Shown: in pieces, positions 17,674 to 26,496 of the stretch
Layout of the letters: every line of letters starts with the position of its first letter
How positions within the stretch are numbered: the stretch's first letter is position 1
NCBI RefSeq assembly: GCF_019891175.1
Contig: NZ_CP072600.1
Coordinates: forward strand, 6,200,001-6,264,000
Direction: 5' to 3'
Source of the DNA: Leptothermofonsia sichuanensis E412
GTDB taxonomy: Bacteria > Cyanobacteriota > Cyanobacteriia > Leptolyngbyales > Leptolyngbyaceae
Length of the DNA: 64,000 nt
Notes under the pieces: model-generated
Database searches by the model: none
The model's input: only the letters and a program-made list of their open reading frames with translations
What the model was told of the DNA's origin: nothing
Position numbers and translations under genes: made by a program

Positions 17674-18927
17674 CTAGCTCAGAGACTCCAGATAATCCCG
17701 TACCCGGTTACGACGTTTGGGTTGGCGTAGTTTCTGGAGGGCTTTGGCCTCAATCTGACGCACCCGTTCCCGGGATAAATCGAGGGCACGTCCAATTTCA
17801 GCCAGGGAGTAGGGATGCCCATCGCCCAAACCAAACCGCATCTGAATGACATCTCGTTCACGGCTGGTCAGATCTGCCAGCAGTTGTTGCAGGTCGCGCC
17901 GCAGTGCTTCCCGCATCAGCGTATCTTCAGGGGATACATCGTCTGTTTCCAGGAGATCGCCCAGTTCGGTGTCTTTTTCTTTGCCAACCTTTGTCTCTAA
18001 AGAGACTGAGCGAGGTACCCTCAGGAGCACTTCCCGCACCTGAGGGGCTGTCATTTCCAGTTCCAGCGCGATATCTTCGATAGTGGCAGTGCGTCCCTTC
18101 TCCTGGGAAATTTTCCGCTGCGCTTTTTTAATCTTGTTCAGCTTCTCGGTAATATGAACGGGTAGCCGGATCGTGCGACTTTGGGTGGCGATCGCCCGCG
18201 TAATACCCTGACGAATCCACCAGTAGGCGTAGGTGCTGAAGCGATAGCCCTTTGTTGGGTCAAATTTTTCAACTGCCCGCTCCAACCCCAGGGTGCCCTC
18301 CTGAATTAAATCGAGCAATTCTAATCCCCGATTCTGATACTTTTTGGCAACAGACACGACCAGGCGCAGGTTTGCCTTGATCATGTGTTCTTTCGCATGA
18401 ATGCCCTCAGCCTGAATCTGTGCTAGTTCGTCAACGGTCAGACCAGTCATTTCTGCCCACTGCTGCTTGCCCTCGGCCAGGATTGGCTTCAGGTCTGCCA
18501 CGGTGACACCCGCTTCGGTTGCCCACCGTTCCAGCGAAGGGCGATGCCCCAGGTTAGCTGTAAGGCGATCGTGAGCATCGATTAAGTGGACATAGCGTTG
18601 AATTGGACCTGCCCCACTTTGGGCAGCTTCCGCACGTTGTTCCAATAAGCGCATGTATCGCTGCACCCGTTGCGCTTCGGAAACTTCTTCATCTCGACCC
18701 AGCAGGCGCACCCGACCAATTTCCTGGAGATATAGACGAACTAAATCGGTCGTGCGGCGACTTGCTCGCTGGAAACTGGCTGAATCTGTGTATTCCATTT
18801 CCAGACTCATCAGGTCGTCCACGGTTCGCTCATCGTCAGCAGAGTCATTAGAGTCATTTGACTGGAAACTCTGGGAGTAGAGTTGTTGGTCAAAGTCTAC
18901 TTCAGCGTAAAAGGATGATGCTGCCAT
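17674..18927 (-). CDS. sigC: RNA polymerase sigma factor, group 2, SigC-like
   Basis: Primary-like sigma-70 factor of 417 residues. Region 1.2 is at TDLVRLYLQEIGRVRLL (about 60-76). Region 2 follows a long linker: ANLRLVVSVAKKYQNRGLELLDLIQEG and YAYWWIRQGITRAI, the -10 recognition helix. Then come region 3 and region 4.2 (SLAEIGRALDLSRERVRQIEAKAL). The length, the RRTTDLV start of region 1.2 and the spacer before region 2 point to SigC among cyanobacterial group 2 factors; I am surer of group 2 than of the letter. SigC is linked to heat, carbon and stationary-phase responses in Synechocystis (literature knowledge). Its UAG stop lies in CTAG. Confidence 0.9.
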   Translation of the reverse strand: MAASSFYAEVDFDQQLYSQSFQSNDSNDSADDERTVDDLMSLEMEYTDSASFQRASRRTTDLVRLYLQEIGRVRLLGRDEEVSEAQRVQRYMRLLEQRAEAAQSGAGPIQRYVHLIDAHDRLTANLGHRPSLERWATEAGVTVADLKPILAEGKQQWAEMTGLTVDELAQIQAEGIHAKEHMIKANLRLVVSVAKKYQNRGLELLDLIQEGTLGLERAVEKFDPTKGYRFSTYAYWWIRQGITRAIATQSRTIRLPVHITEKLNKIKKAQRKISQEKGRTATIEDIALELEMTAPQVREVLLRVPRSVSLETKVGKEKDTELGDLLETDDVSPEDTLMREALRRDLQQLLADLTSRERDVIQMRFGLGDGHPYSLAEIGRALDLSRERVRQIEAKALQKLRQPKRRNRVRDYLESLS

Positions 18928-18964
18928 ATGCTCGTCTCAGTGGCTCCAGGTAAAATGGGCTTTA

Positions 18965-19032
18965 ATACCTATCCGAAAACGTCTTCACTTAAATCGAGGG
19001 GGTATAGGATTAAGTCCTTTCGGATAGGCTTT
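18965..19032. repeat. 68-bp MITE, family F copy 1 (TA-flanked)
   Basis: Exactly 68 bp between TA dinucleotides (18963-18964 and 19033-19034). Ends ATACCTATCCGAAAA and, in reverse complement, AAAGCCTATCCGAAAG. A second copy with the same length and termini is inserted in the large repeat at 45800-46104. It lies in the leader region of the sigma factor gene. Confidence 0.85.
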
Positions 19033-19233
19033 TAGTCTGCTCCGTAGAGTTATTGTTCCCGTCAATGTGGACTAGAGAACACCCCTTTGAGTTCCGTCAT
19101 AAAGCCTTTACAGACTTAATCGCTTCGTCTTTAAAGACGGATACACCAGTACTTTGGCGTGTGCACCCGGATAATTTACGCAAAAGTACAAGACTGCTTG
19201 CTTGGGAATTCAGAATTTCAGGTTTAGCGGCTA

Positions 19234-19324
19234 GTAGGCTGTCAGGTTTAAGTTGATGGATCGGGCGGGTTACAGGGAGCATCTTTTCAGGGGGTTCAAC
19301 CCTGGAAAACACCTGCCAGACTCC
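19234..19324. repeat. MITE-like element, family M-related (TA-flanked, 91 bp)
   Basis: Flanked by TA inside CTAG on both sides (19232-19233, 19325-19326). Terminal inverted repeats GTAGGCTGTCAGGTTTAA and GGAGTCTGGCAGGTGTT. An internal hairpin GGGTTCAACCC is also present. Confidence 0.75.
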
Positions 19325-19640
19325 TAGTATAAGAACCAGAGTTGGGGCAGTTTAGTGACCTGCATCAGGCGTCAAGTTAACCTACATCACTTCTAAGGCA
19401 AATTCCTGACATTTTTTGCTCCTGGTCACCATCTTCATGAAGGCTTTGTACAGAGAAGGTTATGACAGGGGACAGGGGGACAGCGAGGGAAGGATGACAG
19501 CCTCAGGCTCTAAGGATTGAAGCGGTCATAACCTTAAAGCTCACCACAAAAGACACAATGCAGGTTCCTGGTGCTCCTGGTGTCTTTGCGGTTCTGTTTC
19601 AGGACGGGATTTTAACTGATTGATATCTCTATTTATATTC

Positions 19641-19880
19641 TTAACCTGAATAATTCATCAGAAGGATAGCCCTGGTGTCCAGGCAGAACCTGGACACCGC
19701 TCAAGTGCGGCTCTGCCGCTTGTACGGGAGGCGGAGCCTCCAGAATCCATTCCCACGCAGAGCATGGGGACGAGAACAATGAGAACACTCTCTAAAAACA
19801 CCCTGTCGAACCTGAGCAATCGCTCAAAGCTTTTCCAGGTAAAGAATCTAAGCATTTTTCAGAAAAGTCATGAATAATGC
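19641..19880 (-). repeat. Large hairpin repeat, family E copy 1 (uninterrupted)
   Basis: About 240 bp, the reverse complement of the repeat at 45800-46104. Contains several palindromes: GTTCTCG...CGAGAAC-like, GGCAGAGCCGC, and GTGTCCAGG...CCTGGACAC. This copy shows the state before insertion of the 68-bp family F element. The surrounding 18928-20397 gap (1.47 kb) has no gene that I can support. Confidence 0.85.
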
Positions 19881-19925
19881 AGGCTAAGGGTAGAGGATTA
19901 AATAAACCGAAAAACTTAAAATTCT

Positions 19926-19983
19926 ACCACAGAGAAACATAGAGCACCGGGGAACTGCTCTGTGTTCTCCGTGCCTCTGTGGT
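19926..19983. repeat. Long palindromic repeat, family A copy 3
   Basis: Arms ACCACAGAGAAACATAGAGCA and its complement ending CCTCTGTGGT. The flank GGATTAAATAAACCGAAAAA is shared with the copy at 38901-38958, so the mobile or duplicated unit is larger than the hairpin, about 110-120 bp. Confidence 0.8.
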
Positions 19984-20266
19984 GAAATTTGAGATTATCA
20001 AATCATTTCTAAGCGTTCTAATTTATCCTGACTTGGTTAGAGTTGTTGGGTAATAAGCTCAAAAATCCTTGAAATCTTTGTGTAGCAGGTGTTTCAGTAA
20101 TTTTCTGGTAAAATCCCTGAAATTCTCTCTGTATAAGCGTATAAGCGTCTCAGCGTCTCAGCGGTTTCTCCCGCTGTTTCCCAACAGGTCTGATGGCTAC
20201 GCTTGGTTTTCAGCAATCGAGAGACGCAAGGAAGAGAGATGCCATAGATAGCGGCTCTCTGACTGA

Positions 20267-20363
20267 ATATAGCCCTTTTCAAGGCTGTGAGGTACCGTGA
20301 GGATGCGGAGCACCCCACTGCGCCTCACATCCCTGTACCTCACTCAATTGAGAAACGCTATAT
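20267..20363. repeat. Two-tier hairpin upstream of sodB region
   Basis: Outer arms ATATAGC (20267-20273) and GCTATAT (20357-20363). Inner arms GTGAGGTAC (20287-20295) and GTACCTCAC (20335-20343), both perfect. It lies 35 bp beyond the sodB stop, so it may act as an mRNA 3' structure for sodB. Confidence 0.65.
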
Positions 20364-20397
20364 CAACTGGATATCAGGAGATAGAAATTGATGGAGC

Positions 20398-20997
20398 CTA
20401 GCTGGCCAGGTTTGCTGCCGCAAAGTCCCAGTTCACCAGATTGTCCAGAAAGTTTTTGATAAAGGCTGGACGGGCATTGCGGTAGTCAATGTAGTAGGCG
20501 TGTTCCCATACATCCAGGGTCAACAGAGCTTTCTTACCATGAGCCAGAGGGTTTTCAGCGTTCGGGGTCTTCATTACTGACAGTTTCCCGCCATCATCCA
20601 CTAACCATGCCCAGCCACTCCCGAACTGGGTAGCCGCTGCGTTGGAAAACTCCTCTTTAAACTGATCAAAACTGCCGAAGTCTTTAGCGATCCGGTCAGC
20701 CAGCTCACCAGTTGGTGCCCCGCCACCACCAGGTTTCAGACTGTTCCAAAAGAAGGTATGGTTCCAGACCTGAGCCGCATTGTTGAAGACGCCGGTCAGA
20801 GAGGGATCTTTGAAGGAAATCTGGATGACTTCTTCCAAAGACTTGCTGGCAAGATCTTTGCCTTCAGTGAGCTTATTGAGATTGTCAACGTAAGCCTTAT
20901 GGTGCTTGCCATAGTGATACTCAAAGGTTTCGGTTTTCATGCCGTATGGCTCTAGAGCATCCATTGGGAAGGGGAGGGCGGGCTGCGTAAATGCCAT
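20398..20997 (-). CDS. sodB: Iron superoxide dismutase
   Basis: Cytosolic Fe-SOD of 199 residues that converts superoxide to O2 and H2O2. Metal ligands are visible: His in YHYGKHH (residue 28 region), His in VWNHTFFW (about 79), and Asp/His in TLDVWEHAYY (about 161-165). The GGGGAPTGEL and FGSGWAWLV segments are typical of FeSOD. Full length, no signal peptide. A two-tier hairpin lies directly downstream. Confidence 0.95.
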   Translation of the reverse strand: MAFTQPALPFPMDALEPYGMKTETFEYHYGKHHKAYVDNLNKLTEGKDLASKSLEEVIQISFKDPSLTGVFNNAAQVWNHTFFWNSLKPGGGGAPTGELADRIAKDFGSFDQFKEEFSNAAATQFGSGWAWLVDDGGKLSVMKTPNAENPLAHGKKALLTLDVWEHAYYIDYRNARPAFIKNFLDNLVNWDFAAANLAS

Positions 20998-21145
20998 GTG
21001 TTCTTCTCTCTACTTAGTGTGCGGTTATAGCCTAAAGCCTGAGGTAGAAGTTCCCATCTCAGTTCGGTGGTGCTCTCTGTCAAAGTCCAGAAGAGCGTCA
21101 GAAAAGGAACTTCATGAAGATTCTATCGTAAAAATTTTGGTCAGA

Positions 21146-23005
21146 TCAGTCCAGGGGAGATGATCTGCCTGGAGAAGTAGTCCAGCGGGAGGCGATCGGC
21201 ATTCGCCAGCCAGTACCGAAGGCGCGATCGGTTACTTTGAGAACTGGGGGAGCCTGACGCCGCTTGAATTCAGCGCGGGTGACCAGCTTTATCACCTGGT
21301 TCACTATCTGGCGATCGTGCCCTGCCGCCATAATTTGATCCGGAGTCTGATGGTCATGGATCAGGCGAGCCAGGATGTCGTCCAGAATATCGTAGGGTGG
21401 CAGGGAGTCCTGATCAACCTGTCCGGGTTTGAGTTCGGCACTGGGGGCTTTCGTAAGGATGGAGGTGGGGATGATGGCGTGTGAGGATGAAGGATAGACG
21501 CCTCTGCTGCTCCCGAAGGATGGGATGAGGGGTGGATTGGAATTGTTCTGCTTGCCGTCTTCTGCCTTCTGCCTTCTATTGAGCCAATGACAGATGGAAT
21601 AGACGCGAGTTTTGGGGACATCGGCGATCGCGGCCAGTCCCCCGTTCATATCCCCGTACAGGGTGCAGTAACCCACTGCCATCTCAGACTTGTTGCCGGT
21701 GGAGAGGAGCAGGTGGCCAAATTTGTTAGAAATTCCCATGAGCAGGGTGCCCCGAATGCGGGACTGAATGTTTTCTTCGGCAATACCGAACCCGGTGCCT
21801 GCAAAGACCGCAGCAAGCGTCTCGTCAAATGCCTGCATCAGGGAACCGATAGGTAGGGTGCAGGTTTGAATGCCGAGGTTGTTTGCCAGTTCCAGAGCGT
21901 CTTTGACCGAATGCTCGGAGCTGTAGGGGGAAGGCATCAGGATACCCAGAACATTATCGGGACCGAGGGCAGCGGTGGCGATCGCCGCCACCAGCGCAGA
22001 ATCGATTCCTCCACTCAACCCAATCACAACCTTCGTGAAGCCACATTTGCGGGCATAATCCTGGACCCCCAGCACCAGGGCTGACCAGATTTCGGCATCT
22101 TCGTCTTCTGAGGCTGGGGCAATTTTATCTGGTGGAGCGGGCAGCAGATCTTTGGTCTGCTCATCATATTCCACGATGAGCAAGTCAGGTTGAAACGCCT
22201 GGGCACGGCAAACCACTTTTCCTGCCCGGTTGAACGCAACGCTGCTACCATCAAAAATCAGGTCATCGTTGCCCCCCACCTGATTGACATAGATAACCGG
22301 ATGGTCAAACCGCTTTGCGGTGTGTCTTAGCATCGATTCCCGTAATTGCTGTTTGCCAACAGTGTAGGGGGAGGCAGACAGGTTAATAATCAGATCAACC
22401 CCAACCTCTGCAAGGGCCGCGATCGGGTTTAATCGATATGTTCGTTTACCCCAAAATTCTTCATCGTTCCACAGGTCTTCGCAAATGGTGACACCAAGGT
22501 GTAAGGAGGGAGGAAGGAAGGAGGAGGGAAAAGAGGTGTGCTCCTCTGATTCTCTGACCCCTGCGGACGCTTGCTTTAACCAGAAGTGATTTGCCTGATA
22601 TCCTGGTTCAAAGTATCGCCCTTCGTCAAAAACATCGTAGGTGGGGAGGAGGTGTTTATGAAATAGTTGTCTGACGCTGCCCCCCTCCAGGAGAGCGGTG
22701 CTGTTAAACAGGGGTTTGCCGCCCTCCTGTAAGGATTTTTCGTTGACACAGGCAATTCCGATTAAGGCAGCCAGTTGGGAGGGCAAATGGCTGGCTAACT
22801 GATCCAGGGTTTCTCTCATGGCCCCTACAAACCCTGGATGCATGAGCAGGTCGCGGGGTGGATAGCCGCAGAGGGAAAGTTCTGGGGTCAATAGTAGCCG
22901 CGCTCCCTGGTCGGCTGCCTGGTGGGCGGCATCCAGGATACGTTGGGCATTCCCGGAGAGGTCGCCGATGGTGGGGTTGAGCTGGGCGATCGCAATTTTC
23001 ATCAT
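21146..23005 (-). CDS. nadE: Glutamine-dependent NAD+ synthetase
   Basis: Last step of NAD synthesis: amidation of nicotinate adenine dinucleotide. The N-terminal nitrilase-type glutaminase domain (1-265) has Glu in LTPELSLCGYPPRD, a Lys in HKHLLPTYDVFDEGRYF and Cys in VTICEDLWNDEEF. The C-terminal synthetase has the P-loop GLSGGIDSALVA (about 330). Two low-complexity inserts interrupt the conserved order: one before HLGVTICED (about 22500-22560) and one after ICHWLNRRQ (about 21470-21580). Both look like translated polypurine/polypyrimidine repeats. It is the last gene of an NAD gene run on this strand, separated from nrtR by a MITE. Confidence 0.95.
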   Translation of the reverse strand: MMKIAIAQLNPTIGDLSGNAQRILDAAHQAADQGARLLLTPELSLCGYPPRDLLMHPGFVGAMRETLDQLASHLPSQLAALIGIACVNEKSLQEGGKPLFNSTALLEGGSVRQLFHKHLLPTYDVFDEGRYFEPGYQANHFWLKQASAGVRESEEHTSFPSSFLPPSLHLGVTICEDLWNDEEFWGKRTYRLNPIAALAEVGVDLIINLSASPYTVGKQQLRESMLRHTAKRFDHPVIYVNQVGGNDDLIFDGSSVAFNRAGKVVCRAQAFQPDLLIVEYDEQTKDLLPAPPDKIAPASEDEDAEIWSALVLGVQDYARKCGFTKVVIGLSGGIDSALVAAIATAALGPDNVLGILMPSPYSSEHSVKDALELANNLGIQTCTLPIGSLMQAFDETLAAVFAGTGFGIAEENIQSRIRGTLLMGISNKFGHLLLSTGNKSEMAVGYCTLYGDMNGGLAAIADVPKTRVYSICHWLNRRQKAEDGKQNNSNPPLIPSFGSSRGVYPSSSHAIIPTSILTKAPSAELKPGQVDQDSLPPYDILDDILARLIHDHQTPDQIMAAGHDRQIVNQVIKLVTRAEFKRRQAPPVLKVTDRAFGTGWRMPIASRWTTSPGRSSPLD

Positions 23006-23018
23006 GGGTTCATAACCA

Positions 23019-23122
23019 GTAGGCTGCCAGATTGAATTTGATTCGGGAACTGAATGCCAGAAAGCTGATCAGGGTCAAATTTTGGGGGACTGCGACCCGT
23101 CAAAATCTTCCTGACGGAACAC
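23019..23122 (-). repeat. MITE-like element, family M copy (104 bp) between nrtR and nadE
   Basis: Reverse complement of the 12365-12467 type: starts GTGTTCCGTCAGGAAGATTT (minus strand), ends GGCAGCCTAC. TA flank at 23123-23124 and CA at the other side (TA changed by one base). It separates nadE from nrtR and ends 8 bp after the nrtR stop, so it may uncouple or modulate the operon. Confidence 0.85.
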
Positions 23123-23131
23123 TAAAGCACA

Positions 23132-23872
23132 CTAAATAAATACCAGGGGTTTATCTTTCAGGGGGGCAAACGCTTCGGCATCAAAACGGTAAAGGCTGGC
23201 AGGACGACCAGCCCCTCTGGAAACTTTGATGCCAGTGTCTTCTAAGAATCCCAATTTGAGGAGGCGGGAACGGAAATTGGAATAGTCCGAAAAGGTTTCC
23301 CCCAGAACAGTTGTGTAAAGTTGATAGAGGTCATTCAGGGTGAAGAGTTCTGGTAAAACTTCAAACGCAACGGGGCTGTATTCCAGCTTGTTGCGCAGCC
23401 GACGATGCCCATATTCCAGAATCTGATTATGGTCGAATGCCAGTTCAGGCACCTGATCAAGGGGATACCAGGCAATGCCACTGACGCCATCGGCAATCAG
23501 TTCGGCTTCGGCAAATCGTACCAGGGCAAAGTAACTGACAGAAAGGTAACGCACCCCATAACTGGCTTCTCGTGGATCGCGATCGGGTCCTCCAAAGGTA
23601 TAAAGCTGCTCCAGATAGAGGTTCTTGACCCGAATTTTTTCTGCCAGAATTCTATATGCCGCATCCTCCAGGGATTCTCCCTGGCGCACCAGGGTTCCAG
23701 GAAAACTCCACTGTCCCCAGAAAGGCTCTTCTTGACGCATGACCAGCAACACCAGCAGTCGATTCTGGTCAGTATCGACCGAGAAAATCACGTTGTCCAC
23801 GCCTACCTTAAAATCGGCAAGGGTTGTGCGGTTTACCGGGTTGGCTGTTTTTCTCTGAGTGCGTCCTGGCAT
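23132..23872 (-). CDS. nrtR: NrtR-type Nudix-related transcriptional regulator
   Basis: Protein of 246 residues: an N-terminal Nudix domain (about 20-150) and a C-terminal winged helix (about 160-235, with DYSNFRSRLLKLGFLEDTG). The Nudix box is degenerate: GTLVRQGESLEDAAYRILAEK has Thr for the second Gly and RILAEK for RExxEE, so hydrolase activity is unlikely, as in known NrtR repressors that bind ADP-ribose-type NAD metabolites. The context is strong: it overlaps nadD by 40 bp and sits between pncB-nadD and nadE. I infer that it represses this cluster. Confidence 0.88.
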   Translation of the reverse strand: MPGRTQRKTANPVNRTTLADFKVGVDNVIFSVDTDQNRLLVLLVMRQEEPFWGQWSFPGTLVRQGESLEDAAYRILAEKIRVKNLYLEQLYTFGGPDRDPREASYGVRYLSVSYFALVRFAEAELIADGVSGIAWYPLDQVPELAFDHNQILEYGHRRLRNKLEYSPVAFEVLPELFTLNDLYQLYTTVLGETFSDYSNFRSRLLKLGFLEDTGIKVSRGAGRPASLYRFDAEAFAPLKDKPLVFI

Positions 23873-24432
23873 GGGTAAAGATGCTCTCGGTGAATATAGG
23901 CCTCAACAGGCGGAGTCAGTGCTTCCGTATCTCCTTTTTCTCGGTAAGCGGTGGAGGAGGTTTCTAAACCAACCAGATCTGCGATCGCCACCCGTGCTCC
24001 TTTGCGCTGCAACTCTGCCAGAGCCAGTTGATTCAAAGGATATCCCGGTCGAGGCACAACCAGCACATCCACCTGCTGAAAGATATCTTCAGCCCGATAC
24101 CAGTTGGGCAATTGATAAATCAAGTCGGAGCCAATCACCAGTGTAAATCGGGCATCAGTCCAGAGCTGGTGGGCAGCTTCCAGCGTATGGAACGTTCTAG
24201 GATGACTGAGTTCTGGATAGAGCCAGATGTTGTGTCGTGGTGGGTTGATATCATCAATCAACAATTGCAACATGGCCATCCGGTGCTGGAGGGGTGTCTG
24301 ATGGGACTTAAACGGATTATCCGATGCCCAAACTGCCACGGAATCGTAATGCTGGGAAAGCCATGCGAGAATCGCCTGGTGTCCGGCAGTGGGGGGGTCA
24401 GCACTGGTTCCAAAGAGAGCGACATTCAGCAT
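23833..24432 (-). CDS. nadD: Nicotinate-nucleotide adenylyltransferase
   Basis: Joins nicotinate mononucleotide and ATP to form deamido-NAD. Seen: the nucleotidyltransferase HxGH-like segment GTSADPPTAGHQ (residues 8-19), VIGSDLIYQLPNWYRAEDI, and the late SSTAYR segment replacing ISSTxIR. 199 residues, normal for NadD. It starts 3 bp after pncB and overlaps the nrtR start by 40 bp, so translation is probably coupled. Confidence 0.92.
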   Translation of the reverse strand: MLNVALFGTSADPPTAGHQAILAWLSQHYDSVAVWASDNPFKSHQTPLQHRMAMLQLLIDDINPPRHNIWLYPELSHPRTFHTLEAAHQLWTDARFTLVIGSDLIYQLPNWYRAEDIFQQVDVLVVPRPGYPLNQLALAELQRKGARVAIADLVGLETSSTAYREKGDTEALTPPVEAYIHREHLYPCQDALREKQPTR

Positions 24433-24435
24433 GGT

Positions 24436-25830
24436 TTAGTGGCGCAGCGTTTTCTGAATCAGGGCTTGCAGGGCGGCAGACAGTTCAACTGGGACGGGAG
24501 CAGGCTGTTTGACTCGGCAGGTGTCCGCCGGGAGGCTGGCAACAGACCGGGCAGTCCGGTGGGCGATCGCGGCTAAGGTTTCAGGTGGCTCCACAGGCTG
24601 CCCCTGCTTCATCATCTGTTGCATCAGGGGTCTAATTTCTTTTGCCTGCCCCACTTTCCCTTCTCCTCCTTCTTTTCTTATCTCCACTTCTTCTTCTATC
24701 AATCCCAGATAATCCTGGCGCACTTTTCCACCTTCCAGGCAACGGAAAATTTGCTTTCGTCCAGGATAGGTGACTTTGCCGGTAGATTCCTTCATGACGG
24801 GAATGCCATTAATTTCTACCAGCTTATAAACTCCATTAACTGGAGGACCCGTCACCAGTTGGGTACCCAATCCATAGCCATCGATGCAGGCTCCAGTTGC
24901 TTTCAATTCCGCAATTTTGAATTCATCTAAATCGCCACTGGCAAAGATGGGAACTTCAGGGAGCAGTTGTCGTACCTGTCTGGACAGAGATACCAGATCC
25001 CCGGAATCAATTCGTACCCCTGCCAGATGGGTGTCACCATTCTGTAACCTGTGAGCAAGCTGTTTGGCGGCAGCGATCGTGTCATAGGTATCAATCAGTA
25101 GTGGAGCACCGGGGAAATAACGATGGAATGCATCAAACGCATCAGCTTCACTACCTTCAGTGGCAGCCAGTGCCATGACCAGTGAGTGGGCCATAGTGCC
25201 GACTGGTTTGCGCCCCAGTTTCAGAGCTGCCAGGACATTCGATGTTGCATCTAACCCGGCTGCCAGTGCTGCCCGCGCTGCCCAAAGGGATGCCTGGGGA
25301 CCAAACGCCCGTCGAGTCCCAAATTCATACAGGGTGGCGACGGGTCCTGCCACATCCCGCAAGCGGGCAGCACGAGTCGCAATTAAAGTCTGGTAATTAA
25401 TTGTATTCAGCAGGTAGGTTTCAATTACCTGAGCCTGCCAGAGGGGAGCCTCTACCCGCAGCAGCGGCTCGTTAGCAAACACAACCGTTCCCTCTGGCAC
25501 GGCCCAAACATCCCCTGTAAAGCGAGCTTCTGCCAGCAACGACCAGAATCGTTCTGGGGCGTGGGCAAACACTCCAGTCGAGCGCAATGCCTGAATCTGC
25601 TTCTGCCCAAACCGAAACTTCTCAAGATAGTCCAGTACCTGTGCCAGTCCCATGGCAATCAGGTAGCCAAAGTGTTCTGGCAACCGGCGAACTACCAGCT
25701 CAAAGCTGGCTGGTGTCTGATCCAGGGCTTCCCCAACATAGCAGGCAGTCATGGTGAGCTGGTAAAGGTCTGTCAGCAGACTGTAGTCGTCTGGAGACAG
25801 CGTCAGTTCCTGGTCTTCGACAACAACCAT
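24436..25830 (-). CDS. pncB: Nicotinate phosphoribosyltransferase
   Basis: Converts nicotinate and PRPP to nicotinate mononucleotide, the salvage entry to NAD. 464 residues. Seen: YSLLTDLYQLTM at the start (residues 18-29), EFGTRRAFGPQAS (the phosphorylated-loop region) and GVRIDSGDLVSLSR. It is the first gene of the pncB-nadD-nrtR run. A short Glu/Lys/Gly-rich stretch (EEVEIRKEGGEGKVGQ) in the C-terminal third looks like a translated purine-rich repeat. A perfect palindrome lies 86 bp upstream. Confidence 0.93.
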   Translation of the reverse strand: MVVVEDQELTLSPDDYSLLTDLYQLTMTACYVGEALDQTPASFELVVRRLPEHFGYLIAMGLAQVLDYLEKFRFGQKQIQALRSTGVFAHAPERFWSLLAEARFTGDVWAVPEGTVVFANEPLLRVEAPLWQAQVIETYLLNTINYQTLIATRAARLRDVAGPVATLYEFGTRRAFGPQASLWAARAALAAGLDATSNVLAALKLGRKPVGTMAHSLVMALAATEGSEADAFDAFHRYFPGAPLLIDTYDTIAAAKQLAHRLQNGDTHLAGVRIDSGDLVSLSRQVRQLLPEVPIFASGDLDEFKIAELKATGACIDGYGLGTQLVTGPPVNGVYKLVEINGIPVMKESTGKVTYPGRKQIFRCLEGGKVRQDYLGLIEEEVEIRKEGGEGKVGQAKEIRPLMQQMMKQGQPVEPPETLAAIAHRTARSVASLPADTCRVKQPAPVPVELSAALQALIQKTLRH

Positions 25831-25915
25831 AAAATTTCTCCTGGGTTCTGCCCAGATACAAGCAGAGAAGTTTAACGTTTATCGTAGTACCAATTATAGT
25901 CATTAAAACCAAAAT

Positions 25916-25939
25916 TTGGGGTAAATATTTTTACCCCAA
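25916..25939. promoter_or_regulatory. Perfect palindrome upstream of pncB, candidate NrtR operator
   Basis: TTGGGGTAAA (25916-25925), TATT, TTTACCCCAA (25930-25939): 10-bp arms without mismatch. It lies 86 bp before the pncB ATG in the presumed promoter region. The operon carries its own NrtR-type regulator, so an operator is the simplest reading; a terminator is less likely because neither side has a T-run. The link to NrtR is inference. Confidence 0.55.
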
Positions 25940-26292
25940 CACCAAAGCATATTCTGATACTCTTGAAAAAAATCCTTTTAATAAAGGCCCAGAGATAGCT
26001 GTTACGGCTGCTGTTGGCATAAAGTTATAGTGGTTTTTAATAAAATTTATGTGCTTGATGTGCGCTCACAGCCTCGTTTCTCCCACAGCAATTCCAGGTG
26101 TTGTGAACACACCATGAGTCAATCTATTGGTTGCAGACCGGGCCGATACGGTTAGAAGACTGATGGTGGGAATCGCTGCCAGCACAACCATGGCACTGAC
26201 AGCTCTTACCTATTGGGTTTGCCGCACTCAATACCCGATACTCAATGCACTGTATGGTTATTTCTGCCAACCCGCAGTATGCATCAGTTTTT
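25940..26292. other. Intergenic region upstream of the pncB operon
   Basis: 353 bp, AT-rich at 25960-26050. One frame on the plus strand (from about 26160) shows a short hydrophobic stretch but has no ribosome site and runs into the opposite-strand ribbon-helix-helix gene, so I do not call it. Confidence 0.4.
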
Positions 26293-26496
26293 CTAATCCT
26301 GCGATTTTTCAGCGCGATCGCTCAATTCAACCTGATCAGTTGGATTTTTTCTCCAGCGACCGTTCTGGCGAGCAGCCTCCTTCAACAAATACTCAACCTG
26401 GGCATTGACACTGCGAAGCTCATCCGCAGCCCATTTTTCCAGCACAGCATAGAGATCCTGATCCAATCGGAGTAGAAATTTCTTTTTCGCGCTCAC
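26293..26496 (-). CDS. Ribbon-helix-helix (Arc-like) small protein
   Basis: Protein of 67 residues. [38 protein letters not shown] (residues 4-41) has the strand-helix-helix layout and hydrophobic spacing of Arc/CopG proteins. Starts with GTG and overlaps the stop of the SPFH gene by 4 bases (GTGA), a sign of translational coupling. The C-terminal 25 residues are polar. Similar small proteins are often encoded beside SPFH/band 7 genes; whether it binds DNA or the SPFH protein is not known. Confidence 0.8.
   Translation of the reverse strand: MSAKKKFLLRLDQDLYAVLEKWAADELRSVNAQVEYLLKEAARQNGRWRKNPTDQVELSDRAEKSQD

Noticed and set aside
17641-17674. Additional mini-element between family B copy 2 and the sigC stop
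   Set aside because: It is TA-flanked on both sides, but its 34 bp have ends too different (GTTCCTGGTT, GTGGTGGAGT) to be called terminal repeats.
19053-19312. Short frames on both strands in the sigC-sodB gap
   Set aside because: They overlap one another and an inverted-repeat element, with no ribosome site or protein-like composition.
25916-25939. Palindrome as a transcription terminator
   Set aside because: No T-run on either side and no gene that would end there; an operator reading is preferred.
26127-26408. Plus-strand frame with a hydrophobic stretch
   Set aside because: Starts with TTG without a ribosome site, overlaps the well-supported opposite-strand ribbon-helix-helix gene, and resembles nothing.
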